Part shown: positions 26,145-34,197 of the stretch, piece by piece
How positions within the stretch are numbered: the stretch's first letter is position 1
Layout: every line of letters starts with the position of its first letter
Assembly: GCA_902789325.1 (NCBI GenBank)
Contig: CADANN010000026.1
Location: forward strand, 6,158 to 44,492
Source: an uncultured Spirochaetaceae bacterium
Lineage (GTDB): Bacteria > Spirochaetota > Spirochaetia > Treponematales > Treponemataceae
DNA: 38,335 nucleotides
Direction: 5' to 3'
Translations under genes and position numbers: made by a program
Notes under the pieces: model-generated
The model's input: only the letters and a program-made list of their open reading frames with translations
What the model was told of the DNA's origin: nothing
Database searches by the model: none

Positions 26145-26150
26145 ATTATC
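26145..26150 (-). promoter_or_regulatory. -10 box of the VWA gene, leaderless geometry
   Basis: GATAAT on the minus strand is followed by six bases and then the ATG, so transcription would begin on the start codon. No good -35 is seen at the usual distance, so the call is weak on its own. Confidence 0.4.
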
Positions 26151-26192
26151 GGCTAGACAAATAAAAAATATGATTTATAATATAAGACCACA

Positions 26193-26211
26193 GTTTAAGA
26201 AATACTTAAAC
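26193..26211. promoter_or_regulatory. Perfect dyad, candidate operator of the XRE-cupin operon
   Basis: GTTTAAG-AAATA-CTTAAAC has perfect 7-bp arms. It overlaps a possible -35 (GTTTAA) placed 17 bp before TATTAT (26216-26221). Its position in front of a two-gene operon ending in a DNA-binding regulator suggests autoregulation (inference). Confidence 0.5.
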
Positions 26212-26248
26212 GTTTTATTATATTTAAAAGTTTTTTGTGAAAACAAAG

Positions 26249-27328
26249 ATGAGTACGCAGGAATTTGAACAGGTAGATATATCGTCCTTTCTCGATCAGA
26301 CATCAGATGAATCTGATATGCACGATAGCAATGGTGCGTTTACAGACCGTCAGAATGGACTTATAAATCAACTTCTAGACTATACCAAAGAGCATGATAA
26401 AGAACACTACGAAACTTTTGTAAACCGTATCATGGATCTGAATTCCATTGATTTTTCTGTTTCAAAATTTCCTTCACTTCTGGAACGTTCAGAGCTCTCT
26501 GGTGGTACACGAACCCGCACAACCCTTATTGAATCTTTGATTAAGCACCAGGACGCTGGAGACCGTACATTACGTCTTCCTTCTAAAGCTGTTCTTGGAA
26601 AAAGCCTTTTGATTGCTAAGGCTCACACCTTGTCTAACTTTGCAAAATATGCAGGCCATCTTGGAAAAGATTATGAAAAACTTTCCAAAGCCTTTGATAC
26701 AGAAACAATTCTTTCAATGTTCTCTCTGCTTGCAGAAGACGTATATTTGAACCTGATTTCTGATACTTCACAGCCAATGGAATTCCGCAGAGAGTGGGCA
26801 CTTTCGCTTTTGCTTTTGTGGGAACATTGGAATGATGAAACCAGTGAAAACGTAGCACCTATTTTGCAGTCTGTATGGACAGCACGTCGTAAACTTGCGC
26901 CTGCTTTTGGTACAATGATGGGTACAAGTGAACTTCTTTTGATTTCCATGCAGATGGATGACCAGTGGATCAGCTTTATCAAAAAGAAGATGGGTGATGA
27001 CGGTGTTTCTCAGGCAATGGAAGAGTTTCTGTTTGGTATTTCTACTGAACAGATTCGCACTTTGCGCCAGATTCTAAAAACTCAGGGAATTCCAGCCATT
27101 GGCCGCGATGAGGTTTCCAAATTCCTTGGAGAACACGTAAAAGCCGATGCCGGTCTTGACTACAGAGACTTTTACTCAATGTATACAATCCGCCGCGATA
27201 ACGCGCGCTCTCGTGCCCGCCTTCATCTGGAAGGTCCGCACAAAACACTTGAAGATTACTTCATTCAGTTTATAACTGCCGAAAATAAGGAGAAGCAAAA
27301 TAATGACACTTTCGCAAAACCCTGGTAA
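26249..27328 (+). CDS. Conserved-looking protein of unknown function
   Basis: 359 aa from the ATG at 26249; an in-frame GTG four codons earlier (26237) is also possible. No Shine-Dalgarno is clear. The protein is hydrophilic and mostly helical, with no membrane segment, signal peptide or recognised catalytic motif. Notable stretches are FPSLLERSELSGGTRTRTTL, LLLLWEHWNDETSE and an Arg-rich region YTIRRDNARSRARLHLEGP near the C-terminus that may bind nucleic acid or phosphate. Its last 26 nt overlap the start of the XRE-cupin regulator gene, which implies coupled translation and a linked job. Confidence 0.7.
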   Translation: MSTQEFEQVDISSFLDQTSDESDMHDSNGAFTDRQNGLINQLLDYTKEHDKEHYETFVNRIMDLNSIDFSVSKFPSLLERSELSGGTRTRTTLIESLIKHQDAGDRTLRLPSKAVLGKSLLIAKAHTLSNFAKYAGHLGKDYEKLSKAFDTETILSMFSLLAEDVYLNLISDTSQPMEFRREWALSLLLLWEHWNDETSENVAPILQSVWTARRKLAPAFGTMMGTSELLLISMQMDDQWISFIKKKMGDDGVSQAMEEFLFGISTEQIRTLRQILKTQGIPAIGRDEVSKFLGEHVKADAGLDYRDFYSMYTIRRDNARSRARLHLEGPHKTLEDYFIQFITAENKEKQNNDTFAKPW

Positions 27329-27923
27329 AGTTGAAGAAGACCAGAACAATAAAAAAGTTCCATATCATTTTGGAGAAAAGCTCCGCCAGGTTCGCGAACA
27401 CAGAGGCTATACTCTTAAAGTTGTAGCACAGCGCGCTGGCGTAAGTGAGAGCCTTGTTTCTCAGATTGAACGAAATCACGTTTCACCTGCAATCGATACC
27501 CTTCTCGCTCTGGCTGATGTTCTCGACATCAATCTCGAATATCTTTTTGAAGAATACCGCAAAAAGCGCCCGGTACACATTATCCGCGGCGAATCACGCG
27601 CAAGCGTAAAAGAAGACGAAGTTATCTACGAAGAACTCGCACGCCCAGAATCCCCAACCGGCGAAGAATCTACAGAATCTTACATCATTAAGATTCCAGC
27701 AGGCTCACACACCCACCACGGTTCCTTCGGCCACATCGGCCGCGAAATAGGACTCGTTTTGAAGGGCCGCGCCAAGTTCACCTACGCCGGTCAGGAATAC
27801 ATCCTCGAAGAAGGCGACAGCGTTTCCTTCTCATCAGGCTCACCACACGTCCTCGAAAACGACGGCGACACCACAATGGAAGCAGTGTGGTTTGTTACTC
27901 CGGCGGAGAGATTCGCTAAGTAG
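27303..27923 (+). CDS. XRE-family regulator with C-terminal cupin domain
   Basis: 206 aa. Residues about 22-80 are an XRE helix-turn-helix (KLRQVREHRGYTLKVVAQ, then GVSESLVSQIERNHVSPAID). Residues about 125-200 are a small cupin barrel (HHGSFGHIGREIGLVLKG, EEGDSVSFSSGSPHVLEN), where an effector or metal may bind. Such proteins often control catabolic or amino-acid-related genes. AAGGAG lies 9 nt before the ATG and the gene overlaps the preceding unknown gene. It is followed by the long palindromic element and citrate synthase; both the dyad at 26193 and the TTGCATAAT boxes near 28121-28165 are candidate targets. Confidence 0.9.
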   Translation: MTLSQNPGKVEEDQNNKKVPYHFGEKLRQVREHRGYTLKVVAQRAGVSESLVSQIERNHVSPAIDTLLALADVLDINLEYLFEEYRKKRPVHIIRGESRASVKEDEVIYEELARPESPTGEESTESYIIKIPAGSHTHHGSFGHIGREIGLVLKGRAKFTYAGQEYILEEGDSVSFSSGSPHVLENDGDTTMEAVWFVTPAERFAK

Positions 27924-28109
27924 CCCCAACCTTTTAGTGATATAAAGAAATACATAATTCACGCTTAATACGAATTATGCAAATTAAAACTAACACAATT
28001 TGTGTCAGAAAATCGGCGGAATACGAAAGCACCCCTAAAAACATCATCCCGTTTTTAGGGGTGTTTTCGTATGGAAGCTGATTTTCTGACAAGATTTCTT
28101 AAATTTATA

Positions 28110-28138
28110 TTGAATTTAATTTGCATAATCCGTATAAT
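28110..28138 (+). promoter_or_regulatory. Citrate synthase promoter
   Basis: -35 TTGAAT (28110-28115), 17-bp spacer, -10 TATAAT (28133-28138), inside the right arm of the palindromic element. The leader of about 45 nt contains the 14-bp palindrome TGCATAATTATGCA (28152-28165) and the GGAGG at 28181. A second set, TTGCAT (28151) and TATAAA (28174) with 17 bp between, would give a transcript without the GGAGG and is less likely. Confidence 0.7.
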
Positions 28139-28151
28139 TATGTAATTTTAT

Positions 28152-28165
28152 TGCATAATTATGCA
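28152..28165. promoter_or_regulatory. Perfect 14-bp palindrome in the citrate synthase leader
   Basis: TGCATAATTATGCA lies just downstream of the predicted transcription start. Related TGCATAAT boxes occur at 28122-28129 and, inverted, near 27974-27981. It is a plausible regulator site. Confidence 0.5.
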
Positions 28166-28190
28166 TTTCTTTATATAAACGGAGGCAATG

Positions 28191-29549
28191 ATGTCCAACA
28201 AATCTGAAGCAGCAATTCTTAAGAATCTTGAAAAGCTGGCGGTTCACAATGACCCGATCGACCAGAAGCTCTACTCGCAATATGATGTAAAACGAGGCCT
28301 CCGTAATGCAAACGGTACTGGTGTACTCGTTGGTCTTACCCGCATTGGTGATGTAGTTGGTTACGAAATCAAAGATGACCAGAAAATCGCAATTCCAGGC
28401 CGCCTTGTTTACCGTGGATACAACGTAGAAGACCTTATCAAAGATGCAGAAAAGAATAAGCAGTTCGGTTACGAACAGTGTGCTTATCTTCTTCTTTTCG
28501 GTGAACTTCCAAATCAGGCAAAGCTTGAACAGTTCTCAAACTACCTCGGCGAATGTCGTGTTCTTCCTGCAAACTTTACAGAAGACATGATTATGAAGGC
28601 ACCTTCAAACGATATCATGAATAAGATGGCCCGCGGTGTTCTTGCAAGCTATTCTTATGATGATGATCCTGAAAACCGCGACGTTGGCAATATCATCAAG
28701 CAGTGTATTCAGTTGATTGCACGCTTCTCTACACTCGCTGCTTACGGCTATCAGGCAAAGCGCCGCTACTACGATAATAAATCTCTCTTTATTCATAACC
28801 CTAAGCCAGAGCTTTCTACTGCAGAAAACTTCCTCCGCCTTATCCGTTCAGACAAGCAATACACACGTCTCGAAGCTGAGATTCTTGACCTTGCTTTGAT
28901 TCTTCATGCTGAACACGGTGGTGGTAACAACTCTTCTCTTACAGTTCACGTTGTTTCATCTGCAGATACAGATACTTACTCTGCAATAGCTGCTGCTGTT
29001 GGTTCTCTTAAGGGACGCCGCCATGGTGGTGCAAACATCAAGGTTATGGAAATGATGGATGACATCAAGGCAAACGTAAAGGACTGGACAAGCGAAAAAG
29101 AAGTCGGCAACTACCTCAGAAAGATTGCAACAAAAGAAGCCGGTGACCGCTCAGGTTTGATTTACGGTATGGGCCACGCAATCTATACAATCAGCGACCC
29201 ACGTGAAGTTCTTCTCAAGGCTAAGGCTAAAAAGCTTGCTAAGGAAAAAGGCTTCCTCGAAGAGTTTGCTCTTTACGACCTTATCGAAAAACTTGCACCT
29301 GCAATCATTCAGGATGTTCACCAGTCTGACAAAAAGATTTGTGCCAACGTTGATATGTACTCAGGTCTTGTTTACTCAATGCTCAACATTCCACGCGAGC
29401 TCTTTACACCAATCTTCGCAATTTCTCGTATTGCCGGATGGTCTGCTCACCGTATTGAGGAAATTGTAAGTGGAGGACGTATTTACCGCCCTGCTTACAA
29501 GAACATCTCAAAAGAGCGCGAGTTTGTTCCGCTGATGGATCGTAAATAA
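28191..29549 (+). CDS. Citrate synthase (citrate/2-methylcitrate synthase family)
   Basis: 452 aa, the long type found in anaerobes. It condenses acetyl-CoA and oxaloacetate. The catalytic set is present: His in KGRRHGGANIK, His in GMGHAIYTISDPRE and Asp in NVDMYSGLVYSML; other marks are GRLVYRGYNVEDL and EHGGGNNSSLTVHVV. Two adjacent ATGs occur at 28188 and 28191; GGAGG at 28181-28185 gives a better spacing (5 nt) for 28191. No aconitase or isocitrate dehydrogenase gene is near, so it probably supplies citrate or 2-oxoglutarate for biosynthesis, though a methylcitrate role cannot be excluded. Confidence 0.93.
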   Translation: MSNKSEAAILKNLEKLAVHNDPIDQKLYSQYDVKRGLRNANGTGVLVGLTRIGDVVGYEIKDDQKIAIPGRLVYRGYNVEDLIKDAEKNKQFGYEQCAYLLLFGELPNQAKLEQFSNYLGECRVLPANFTEDMIMKAPSNDIMNKMARGVLASYSYDDDPENRDVGNIIKQCIQLIARFSTLAAYGYQAKRRYYDNKSLFIHNPKPELSTAENFLRLIRSDKQYTRLEAEILDLALILHAEHGGGNNSSLTVHVVSSADTDTYSAIAAAVGSLKGRRHGGANIKVMEMMDDIKANVKDWTSEKEVGNYLRKIATKEAGDRSGLIYGMGHAIYTISDPREVLLKAKAKKLAKEKGFLEEFALYDLIEKLAPAIIQDVHQSDKKICANVDMYSGLVYSMLNIPRELFTPIFAISRIAGWSAHRIEEIVSGGRIYRPAYKNISKEREFVPLMDRK

Positions 29550-29573
29550 AAGGCCTCAGACCACGGACATACT

Positions 29574-30320
29574 ATGGCAAAAGAACGCATAGACAAGCTG
29601 CTTGCTCACGAAGGATTCGGTTCGCGCAAAGATATCAGAAAACTTTTGCGCGGGTGCGAAGTATTGGTAAATGGGCAGCGCATTTATGACGCAGGTTTTG
29701 CCGTTGACGCAGAAAACGACACAATATCCGTAGACGGCGAAGAAATCAACCTTCATAAAAATCTCTATCTGATGATGAATAAACCTCAGCACTATGTGTG
29801 TTCTACAAAAGAAGGCGACCACGAAACTGTTTTTGATTTACTGGATGATTCTTTGCGAACTCCATACCTCCAGGACAAGCTTCATTTAGTTGGCCGCCTC
29901 GATATGGACACAGAGGGACTTCTTCTTTTTACAACTGATGGAGAACTTACCCACCGTCTCATATCACCAAAATCCCACATCAGCAAAACTTACCTGTGTG
30001 GCTTAGAACATCCCGAAACCGCAGAACACCAGGCCGAAATCGCAAAACAATTCGAAGCAGGTATCGAAGTCGGACCGGAAGACAACGAACAGGGCTTTAC
30101 CTGTCAGCCAGCCGAAATCAAATGGATAGATGAAAGCACAGCTCACCTCACAATCTATGAGGGCAAATATCACCAGGTAAAGAGAATGTTTGCGGCAGTG
30201 GGAAATAAAATTATTTATCTGAAAAGAATCTCAATGGGTAAGCTCCAGCTCGATCCTGATCTGGAGCTTGGCGAATATAAAGAACTCTACGACGACGATT
30301 TGGCAAACTTAAACAACTGA
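29574..30320 (+). CDS. RsuA/RluB-family rRNA pseudouridine synthase
   Basis: 248 aa. Residues 3-60 are an S4 RNA-binding domain (ERIDKLLAHEGFGSRKDIRKLL, GCEVLVNGQ). The catalytic domain has LVGRLDMDTEGLLLFTTDG with the nucleophilic Asp in the GRLD motif, KTYLCGLE, and IYEGKYHQVKRMFAAVG near the C-terminus. The family isomerises uridine in rRNA. It follows citrate synthase by 24 nt without a clear Shine-Dalgarno and is probably cotranscribed. Its last 34 nt overlap the end of the convergent broken membrane protein gene. Confidence 0.93.
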   Translation: MAKERIDKLLAHEGFGSRKDIRKLLRGCEVLVNGQRIYDAGFAVDAENDTISVDGEEINLHKNLYLMMNKPQHYVCSTKEGDHETVFDLLDDSLRTPYLQDKLHLVGRLDMDTEGLLLFTTDGELTHRLISPKSHISKTYLCGLEHPETAEHQAEIAKQFEAGIEVGPEDNEQGFTCQPAEIKWIDESTAHLTIYEGKYHQVKRMFAAVGNKIIYLKRISMGKLQLDPDLELGEYKELYDDDLANLNN

Positions 30321-30996
30321 CCTTTTACCAGCCACGCAAAACCGAATATCAAGAGCAGTACTGCCTCAACAATCATAGTAAGATATTTTGGAATATTAAC
30401 TCCGCATATCCGAACGATACTAAGAATCACAAAAATTGCCATAATCGCAATCATAGCCCAGGCACAAATCCGGTAAATCTTATTATTCAGTTCGTTATTT
30501 CCACGAGTAAAAAGCCAGCCGATATTATAAGCCAGCAAGGCAAAAAGCAGCATAGCACAGGCAGAATGAATCACATTCGAAACTCCAACTGGAATCTGAA
30601 AATATCCTACATACTCAATTCCATATGGATTTTCACAAGGAAAGAGTACAACGCCAAAAGCAAAAATGCCCGAAAGCACGTTTATATTTCACAAGGAAAG
30701 AGTACAACGCCAAAAGCAAAAATGCCCGAAAGCACGTTTATAATCGTATCGATTTTTTCGTAAGATCTGTAGCAGAGCAGAAAGATTGCACAGGCACCAA
30801 GAATTATCGGTAGTGCCGGCGTAATATAATATGTAACGCTGATTGAATACCACCACGACTCAGGCTTATTTCTAACAAACAGGCCGCCAATTATACTGAT
30901 TACAGGCAGCAGCATTCCTAGCCCGCCAAGAACATTTCTGTGAAGCAAGGAGCTTCTTGCCTTTTCTTTGATTTTTGCTTTTGTAATTTCGTCCAT
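30287..30996 (-). pseudogene. Membrane protein gene broken by a 56-bp tandem duplication
   Basis: The first part (30996 to 30682, 104 codons) ends in a stop right after LSGIFAFGVVLFPCE; the same segment then begins the second frame (30679 to 30287). Removing one 56-bp unit restores a single frame of about 217 aa with roughly six membrane segments, continuing FPCENPYGIEYVGYFQ. The N-terminal part has SISVTYYITPAL and YRSYEKIDTI, which recalls small uncharacterised membrane proteins of the DUF998 kind, but the assignment is uncertain. GAGG 6 nt before the ATG and a good promoter show that the gene was meant to be expressed. The second frame has only a GTG inside the repeat as a start. Confidence 0.85.
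30631..30742. repeat. Exact tandem duplication, two 56-bp copies
   Basis: 30631-30686 and 30687-30742 are identical at all 56 positions; the flanking bases on both sides differ. Because 56 is not a multiple of three it shifts the reading frame of the membrane protein gene. Confidence 0.97.
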
Positions 30997-31012
30997 TTTT
31001 TACCTCATTTTT

Positions 31013-31041
31013 ATTATAATGCCGGTTTGCGATATTTTCAA
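31013..31041 (-). promoter_or_regulatory. Promoter of the broken membrane protein gene
   Basis: Minus strand: -35 TTGAAA (31036-31041), 17-bp spacer, -10 TATAAT (31013-31018), followed by a short leader with GAGG and the ATG at 30996. Confidence 0.75.
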
Positions 31042-31065
31042 ATAATTGGTAAAAATCAGCATACC

Positions 31066-31094
31066 TTGTTAAAAACTTCCATATCAGATAAAAT
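31066..31094 (+). promoter_or_regulatory. fhs promoter
   Basis: -35 TTGTTA (31066-31071), 17-bp spacer, -10 TAAAAT (31089-31094). The leader of about 23 nt includes AAGGA before the ATG at 31124; no riboswitch would fit in it. Confidence 0.65.
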
Positions 31095-31123
31095 AATAGT
31101 GAAAATATCACAAGGATGCTTTA

Positions 31124-32800
31124 ATGACAGATATCGAAATCGCTCAGAAAAATAAGATGATTCCGGTGGCTGACGTTGCCGCTAAAATTGGAATCACTGC
31201 AGACAAGCTTGAAAATTACGGGCCTTATAAGGCAAAAATCACTTTTGAAGAACTTCGCGCACTTCAAGAAAAAGCAGCAAAAAATCCTGGTAAATTGATT
31301 CTTGTAACAGCTGTTACCCCTACTCCAGCCGGAGAAGGAAAATCTACAGTTTCTATTGGACTTGCAGACGGACTTAATAAAATTGGAAAGAAAACTGTAG
31401 TTGCACTTCGCGAACCTAGCCTTGGACCTTGTTTTGGTGTAAAGGGCGGTGCCTGCGGTGGCGGATACGCACAGATTGTTCCAATGGAAGACATCAATCT
31501 TCATTTCACAGGCGATATTCACGCAATCTCTATTGCAAATAACCTGATTGCAGCCCTTATTGATAATCATCTTCAGCAGGGAAATGAATTAAACATCGAC
31601 CCACGTACAATCAGCTGGAAGCGCTGTGTAGACTTGAATGACCGCGCTCTCCGCAATATCACAATTGGTCTTGGTGGACGCCTTCAGGGAGTTCCTCGCG
31701 AAGACCACTTCTCTATTGCAGTTGCTTCTGAAATTATGGCAATTGTATGTTTGAGCCGCACAATCAGCGAGCTTAAAGAGCGCATCGACCGCATTGTAAT
31801 CGGCCAGAACTATGCACGTGAAAACGTAACTTTTGGTCAGCTTAAATGCACAGGCGCTATTGCAGCCCTTCTTAAAGATGTAATTAAACCAAACCTTGTA
31901 CAGACACTCGAAAAGAATCCGGCCTTTGTTCACGGCGGACCTTTTGCAAATATTGCACACGGCTGTAACAGTGTAAACGCAACTCTCTGCGCCCTCGCAA
32001 CCGGAGACTATGTTGTAACAGAAGCAGGCTTTGCCGCAGACCTTGGAGCAGAAAAGTTCTTAGACATTAAGTGCCGTGCCGCAGGCCTCAAGCCTAGTGC
32101 TGTAGTAATTGTTGCTACAATCCGCGCCCTCAAGATGCACGGCGGTGTTGCAAAAGCAGACCTCAGTAAACCTGATACAGCAGCCCTCGAAAAAGGCTTT
32201 GCAAACCTCAAGACTCATATTGAAAACGTTGCGAAGTTCGGATTGCCGGCTGTAGTTGCCGTAAACAAGTTTATAACTGATACAGACGAAGAAATTGCTC
32301 TTCTGGAAAAGCTTTGCCGCGACAACGGCTCAACTGCCGTACTCAGCGAAGGCTGGGGAAAAGGCGGAGAAGGTGCTGCAGAACTCGCAAAGGTTGTTGC
32401 AGAAATTGCAGACAGCGGAAAGGCAGATTACCATCCTCTTTATGAGCTGGATCTTCCACTCGCAGACAAAATCCGCACAATCGCAAAAGAGATTTACCGC
32501 GCCACAGACGTTGAGTTTGATCCTGCAGCCCTCAAAAAGCTCAAAACTTTTGAAGAAAATGGCTACGGAAAACTTCCTGTTTGTATCGCAAAGACACAGA
32601 ACTCTATCAGTCACGATCCAAAATTGATTGGTGCTCCAAGCGGATACACCTTCCCTGTACGCGACGTTCAGTTGTATGCAGGTGCAGGCTTTGTAGTTGC
32701 TCTTGCAGGTGACATCATGACAATGCCAGGCCTGCCAAAGGCACCTGCAGCCCTCGACATTGATGTAGATGATAACGGAGTAATCAGCGGGTTGTTTTAA
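31124..32800 (+). CDS. fhs: Formate-tetrahydrofolate ligase
   Basis: 558 aa, the standard length. It makes 10-formyl-tetrahydrofolate from formate, ATP and tetrahydrofolate, feeding one-carbon metabolism. TAVTPTPAGEGKSTVSIGL near residue 62 is the nucleotide-binding loop; EPSLGPCFGVKGGACGGGYAQ, FTGDIHAI, TWKRCVDLNDRALR-like SWKRCVDLNDRALR and the C-terminal PGLPKAPAALDIDVD are family signatures. AAGGA is about 8 nt before the ATG. The stop overlaps the convergent signalling gene by 4 nt (shared TTAA). It may be the formyl donor source relevant to the PurH-like protein upstream, but that link is speculative. Confidence 0.96.
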   Translation: MTDIEIAQKNKMIPVADVAAKIGITADKLENYGPYKAKITFEELRALQEKAAKNPGKLILVTAVTPTPAGEGKSTVSIGLADGLNKIGKKTVVALREPSLGPCFGVKGGACGGGYAQIVPMEDINLHFTGDIHAISIANNLIAALIDNHLQQGNELNIDPRTISWKRCVDLNDRALRNITIGLGGRLQGVPREDHFSIAVASEIMAIVCLSRTISELKERIDRIVIGQNYARENVTFGQLKCTGAIAALLKDVIKPNLVQTLEKNPAFVHGGPFANIAHGCNSVNATLCALATGDYVVTEAGFAADLGAEKFLDIKCRAAGLKPSAVVIVATIRALKMHGGVAKADLSKPDTAALEKGFANLKTHIENVAKFGLPAVVAVNKFITDTDEEIALLEKLCRDNGSTAVLSEGWGKGGEGAAELAKVVAEIADSGKADYHPLYELDLPLADKIRTIAKEIYRATDVEFDPAALKKLKTFEENGYGKLPVCIAKTQNSISHDPKLIGAPSGYTFPVRDVQLYAGAGFVVALAGDIMTMPGLPKAPAALDIDVDDNGVISGLF

Positions 32801-34107
32801 TTAGATTCTTTTAATTTAGCGATTTCCGCAGATAATTCCAGAGTTCTTCTGTTCTGTCGGATTACTCGCTGAGCAAGCAGCTTTGAAAGGAAGAGTCCAT
32901 AATGTGGATTCTTCCTTATTAAATTTAAGAACATTGTCTTTGGAATGCGGATAAGTTTTCCATCTTCGGCAGCCATAATTGTAGCAGAACGGCGGTCATT
33001 CAAAAGGAAGGCCATCTCTCCAATGAACATATCATTTGGAGTAAGCACTGAAATCAACTTGCGGTTTGCATAAACTCCATAACGGCCAGAAACAATAAAG
33101 TACAAATCATTTGAAGGTTCATTCTGACGGCATACAATTTCGTGCTTTTTATATTCAACAGCCTTAAATGGAATCATGATTCCAGGAATGCTGTTGGCCA
33201 TATTCTTTATATTCTGAATATCAAAAGAAACTTCATTTCCTTTATCATTATAGCGCAATCCGGAAACAAGTGACTTAGAAAGCGCAATACCTCGACCATG
33301 AGCCTCTTCCATATCCGGAGTATCATCTTTCATACGAGACTGCCAGTCAAAACCTTCACCATCATCTTTAATTGTAAAGGTAGACATTTCACGGCCAATT
33401 CCATATTCAATGTGAATCTTGCGCTCAGCATATTCAGGTTGAAGAAGTTTTTTATTAATCAAATCAAGAATTGTTCCACCATTATTCAGCCATTCAGATT
33501 TTTCTTCATAACTGATTCCACAGTTACCGTGTTCAAGAGCGTTTGTAAGAAGCTCCATCAAAGTAGACTGAAGAGCAAAACGACCATCATCATCAATACG
33601 GTTTGTACAGTAAAGATAATTTACAAGGAAGGCAGTATAAAGGCGGATATCAAGCGGATTATTATCACAAACAAAAAATCCGCGTTCATCTGTTCCAATG
33701 CGCTCCTGCATACCACGATTAAACAGGAACTGCTGATTACGAATCAAACTACGCAAAAGTCCGTTGAAGTTCTGCTTAAAACTATACATAGTCTGAACAA
33801 TCAGAATGTTAGGATCTTTCAAATCCTCAATTTTCTGGGCTTCAGCAGGACTGCCTGCTACAGCTATAATTCCACCATTATGAAGCCAAGGGTCAGAACG
33901 GATTGCTTCAAGAATTAAATGACAGTTTATATCAGAAGAAGTAAAATCAAGAATTTTGATTTCGGGAAGTTCATAGTCCACGAAACTCAATGCTTCTTCA
34001 GTTTCAGGACAAAAGATTGGTTCAAAATATTCAGAATAATTCAGGCAGCCATTTTTAACAACATTCAAAACTTCAGAATTAGCAGAAGCCACCAGCAGCT
34101 TTTTCAT
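32797..34107 (-). CDS. Signalling protein: receiver-like, HATPase and cyclic-nucleotide-binding domains
   Basis: 436 aa from the ATG at 34107, which has GGAG 7 nt upstream; a longer frame to 34242 would translate tRNA fragments and is rejected. Residues 1-125 resemble a receiver fold (KLLVASANSE; IKILDFTSSD at the phosphoacceptor position) but the conserved Lys is not evident. Residues about 165-310 are an anti-sigma/RsbW-type ATP-binding domain: LMELLTNALEHGN (N box), IKDDGEGFDW (G1) and AHGRGIALSKSLVSGL (G2). Residues about 320-420 are a cNMP-binding domain (NDLYFIVSGRYGVYANRK, FIGEMAFLLNDRRSATIMA). It may sense a nucleotide and phosphorylate or sequester a partner; no partner gene is adjacent. 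Confidence 0.85.
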   Translation of the reverse strand: MKKLLVASANSEVLNVVKNGCLNYSEYFEPIFCPETEEALSFVDYELPEIKILDFTSSDINCHLILEAIRSDPWLHNGGIIAVAGSPAEAQKIEDLKDPNILIVQTMYSFKQNFNGLLRSLIRNQQFLFNRGMQERIGTDERGFFVCDNNPLDIRLYTAFLVNYLYCTNRIDDDGRFALQSTLMELLTNALEHGNCGISYEEKSEWLNNGGTILDLINKKLLQPEYAERKIHIEYGIGREMSTFTIKDDGEGFDWQSRMKDDTPDMEEAHGRGIALSKSLVSGLRYNDKGNEVSFDIQNIKNMANSIPGIMIPFKAVEYKKHEIVCRQNEPSNDLYFIVSGRYGVYANRKLISVLTPNDMFIGEMAFLLNDRRSATIMAAEDGKLIRIPKTMFLNLIRKNPHYGLFLSKLLAQRVIRQNRRTLELSAEIAKLKESN

Positions 34108-34128
34108 AATAAACTCCACAAAAAAATT

Positions 34129-34188
34129 TGCTCTATCCAGTTGAGCTATGACTCCGATGCGACTCGAACGCACTACCTTTTGCTTAGG
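34129..34188 (-). other. tRNA-Arg-like fragment: 3' half followed by a D-arm
   Basis: On the minus strand 34188-34149 reads like the 3' half of a tRNA-Arg from the anticodon loop on (CCTAAGCAAAAGG, T-arm GTGCGTTCGAGTCGCAT, acceptor CGGAGTCA). It runs straight into a D-arm (34148-34129, TAGCTCAACTGGATAGAGCA). The matching 5' acceptor GACTCCG is absent, so it cannot fold into a normal tRNA. Confidence 0.75.
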
Positions 34189-34197
34189 CGTACAATA

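Larger units (their letters stand above)
27940..28176. repeat. 237-bp imperfect palindromic element (MITE-like or large regulatory hairpin)
   Basis: Three nested pairs of arms are present. Outer arms 27940-27959 and 28157-28176 match over 20 nt with one mismatch. Middle arms 27969-27988 and 28115-28134 match at 19 of 20 positions. A core stem consists of 28003-28014 with 28080-28091 (12 bp), an internal loop, then 28021-28042 with 28051-28072 (22 pairs, one a G-T wobble) around an 8-nt loop. The ends read TATAAAG and CTTTATA, so a TA target duplication is possible. The right arm contains the citrate synthase promoter. No reading frame lies within. The element fills the gap between the regulator and citrate synthase. 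Confidence 0.8.

Noticed and set aside
28003..28091. Simple Rho-independent terminator for the XRE-cupin gene
   Set aside because: The core stem lacks a T-run on either side and is nested in longer arms; it could still slow polymerase but is not a standard terminator.
30287..30679. Independent 130-codon gene
   Set aside because: Its only start is a GTG inside the duplicated 56 bp and it has no ribosome binding site; it is the downstream half of the broken gene.
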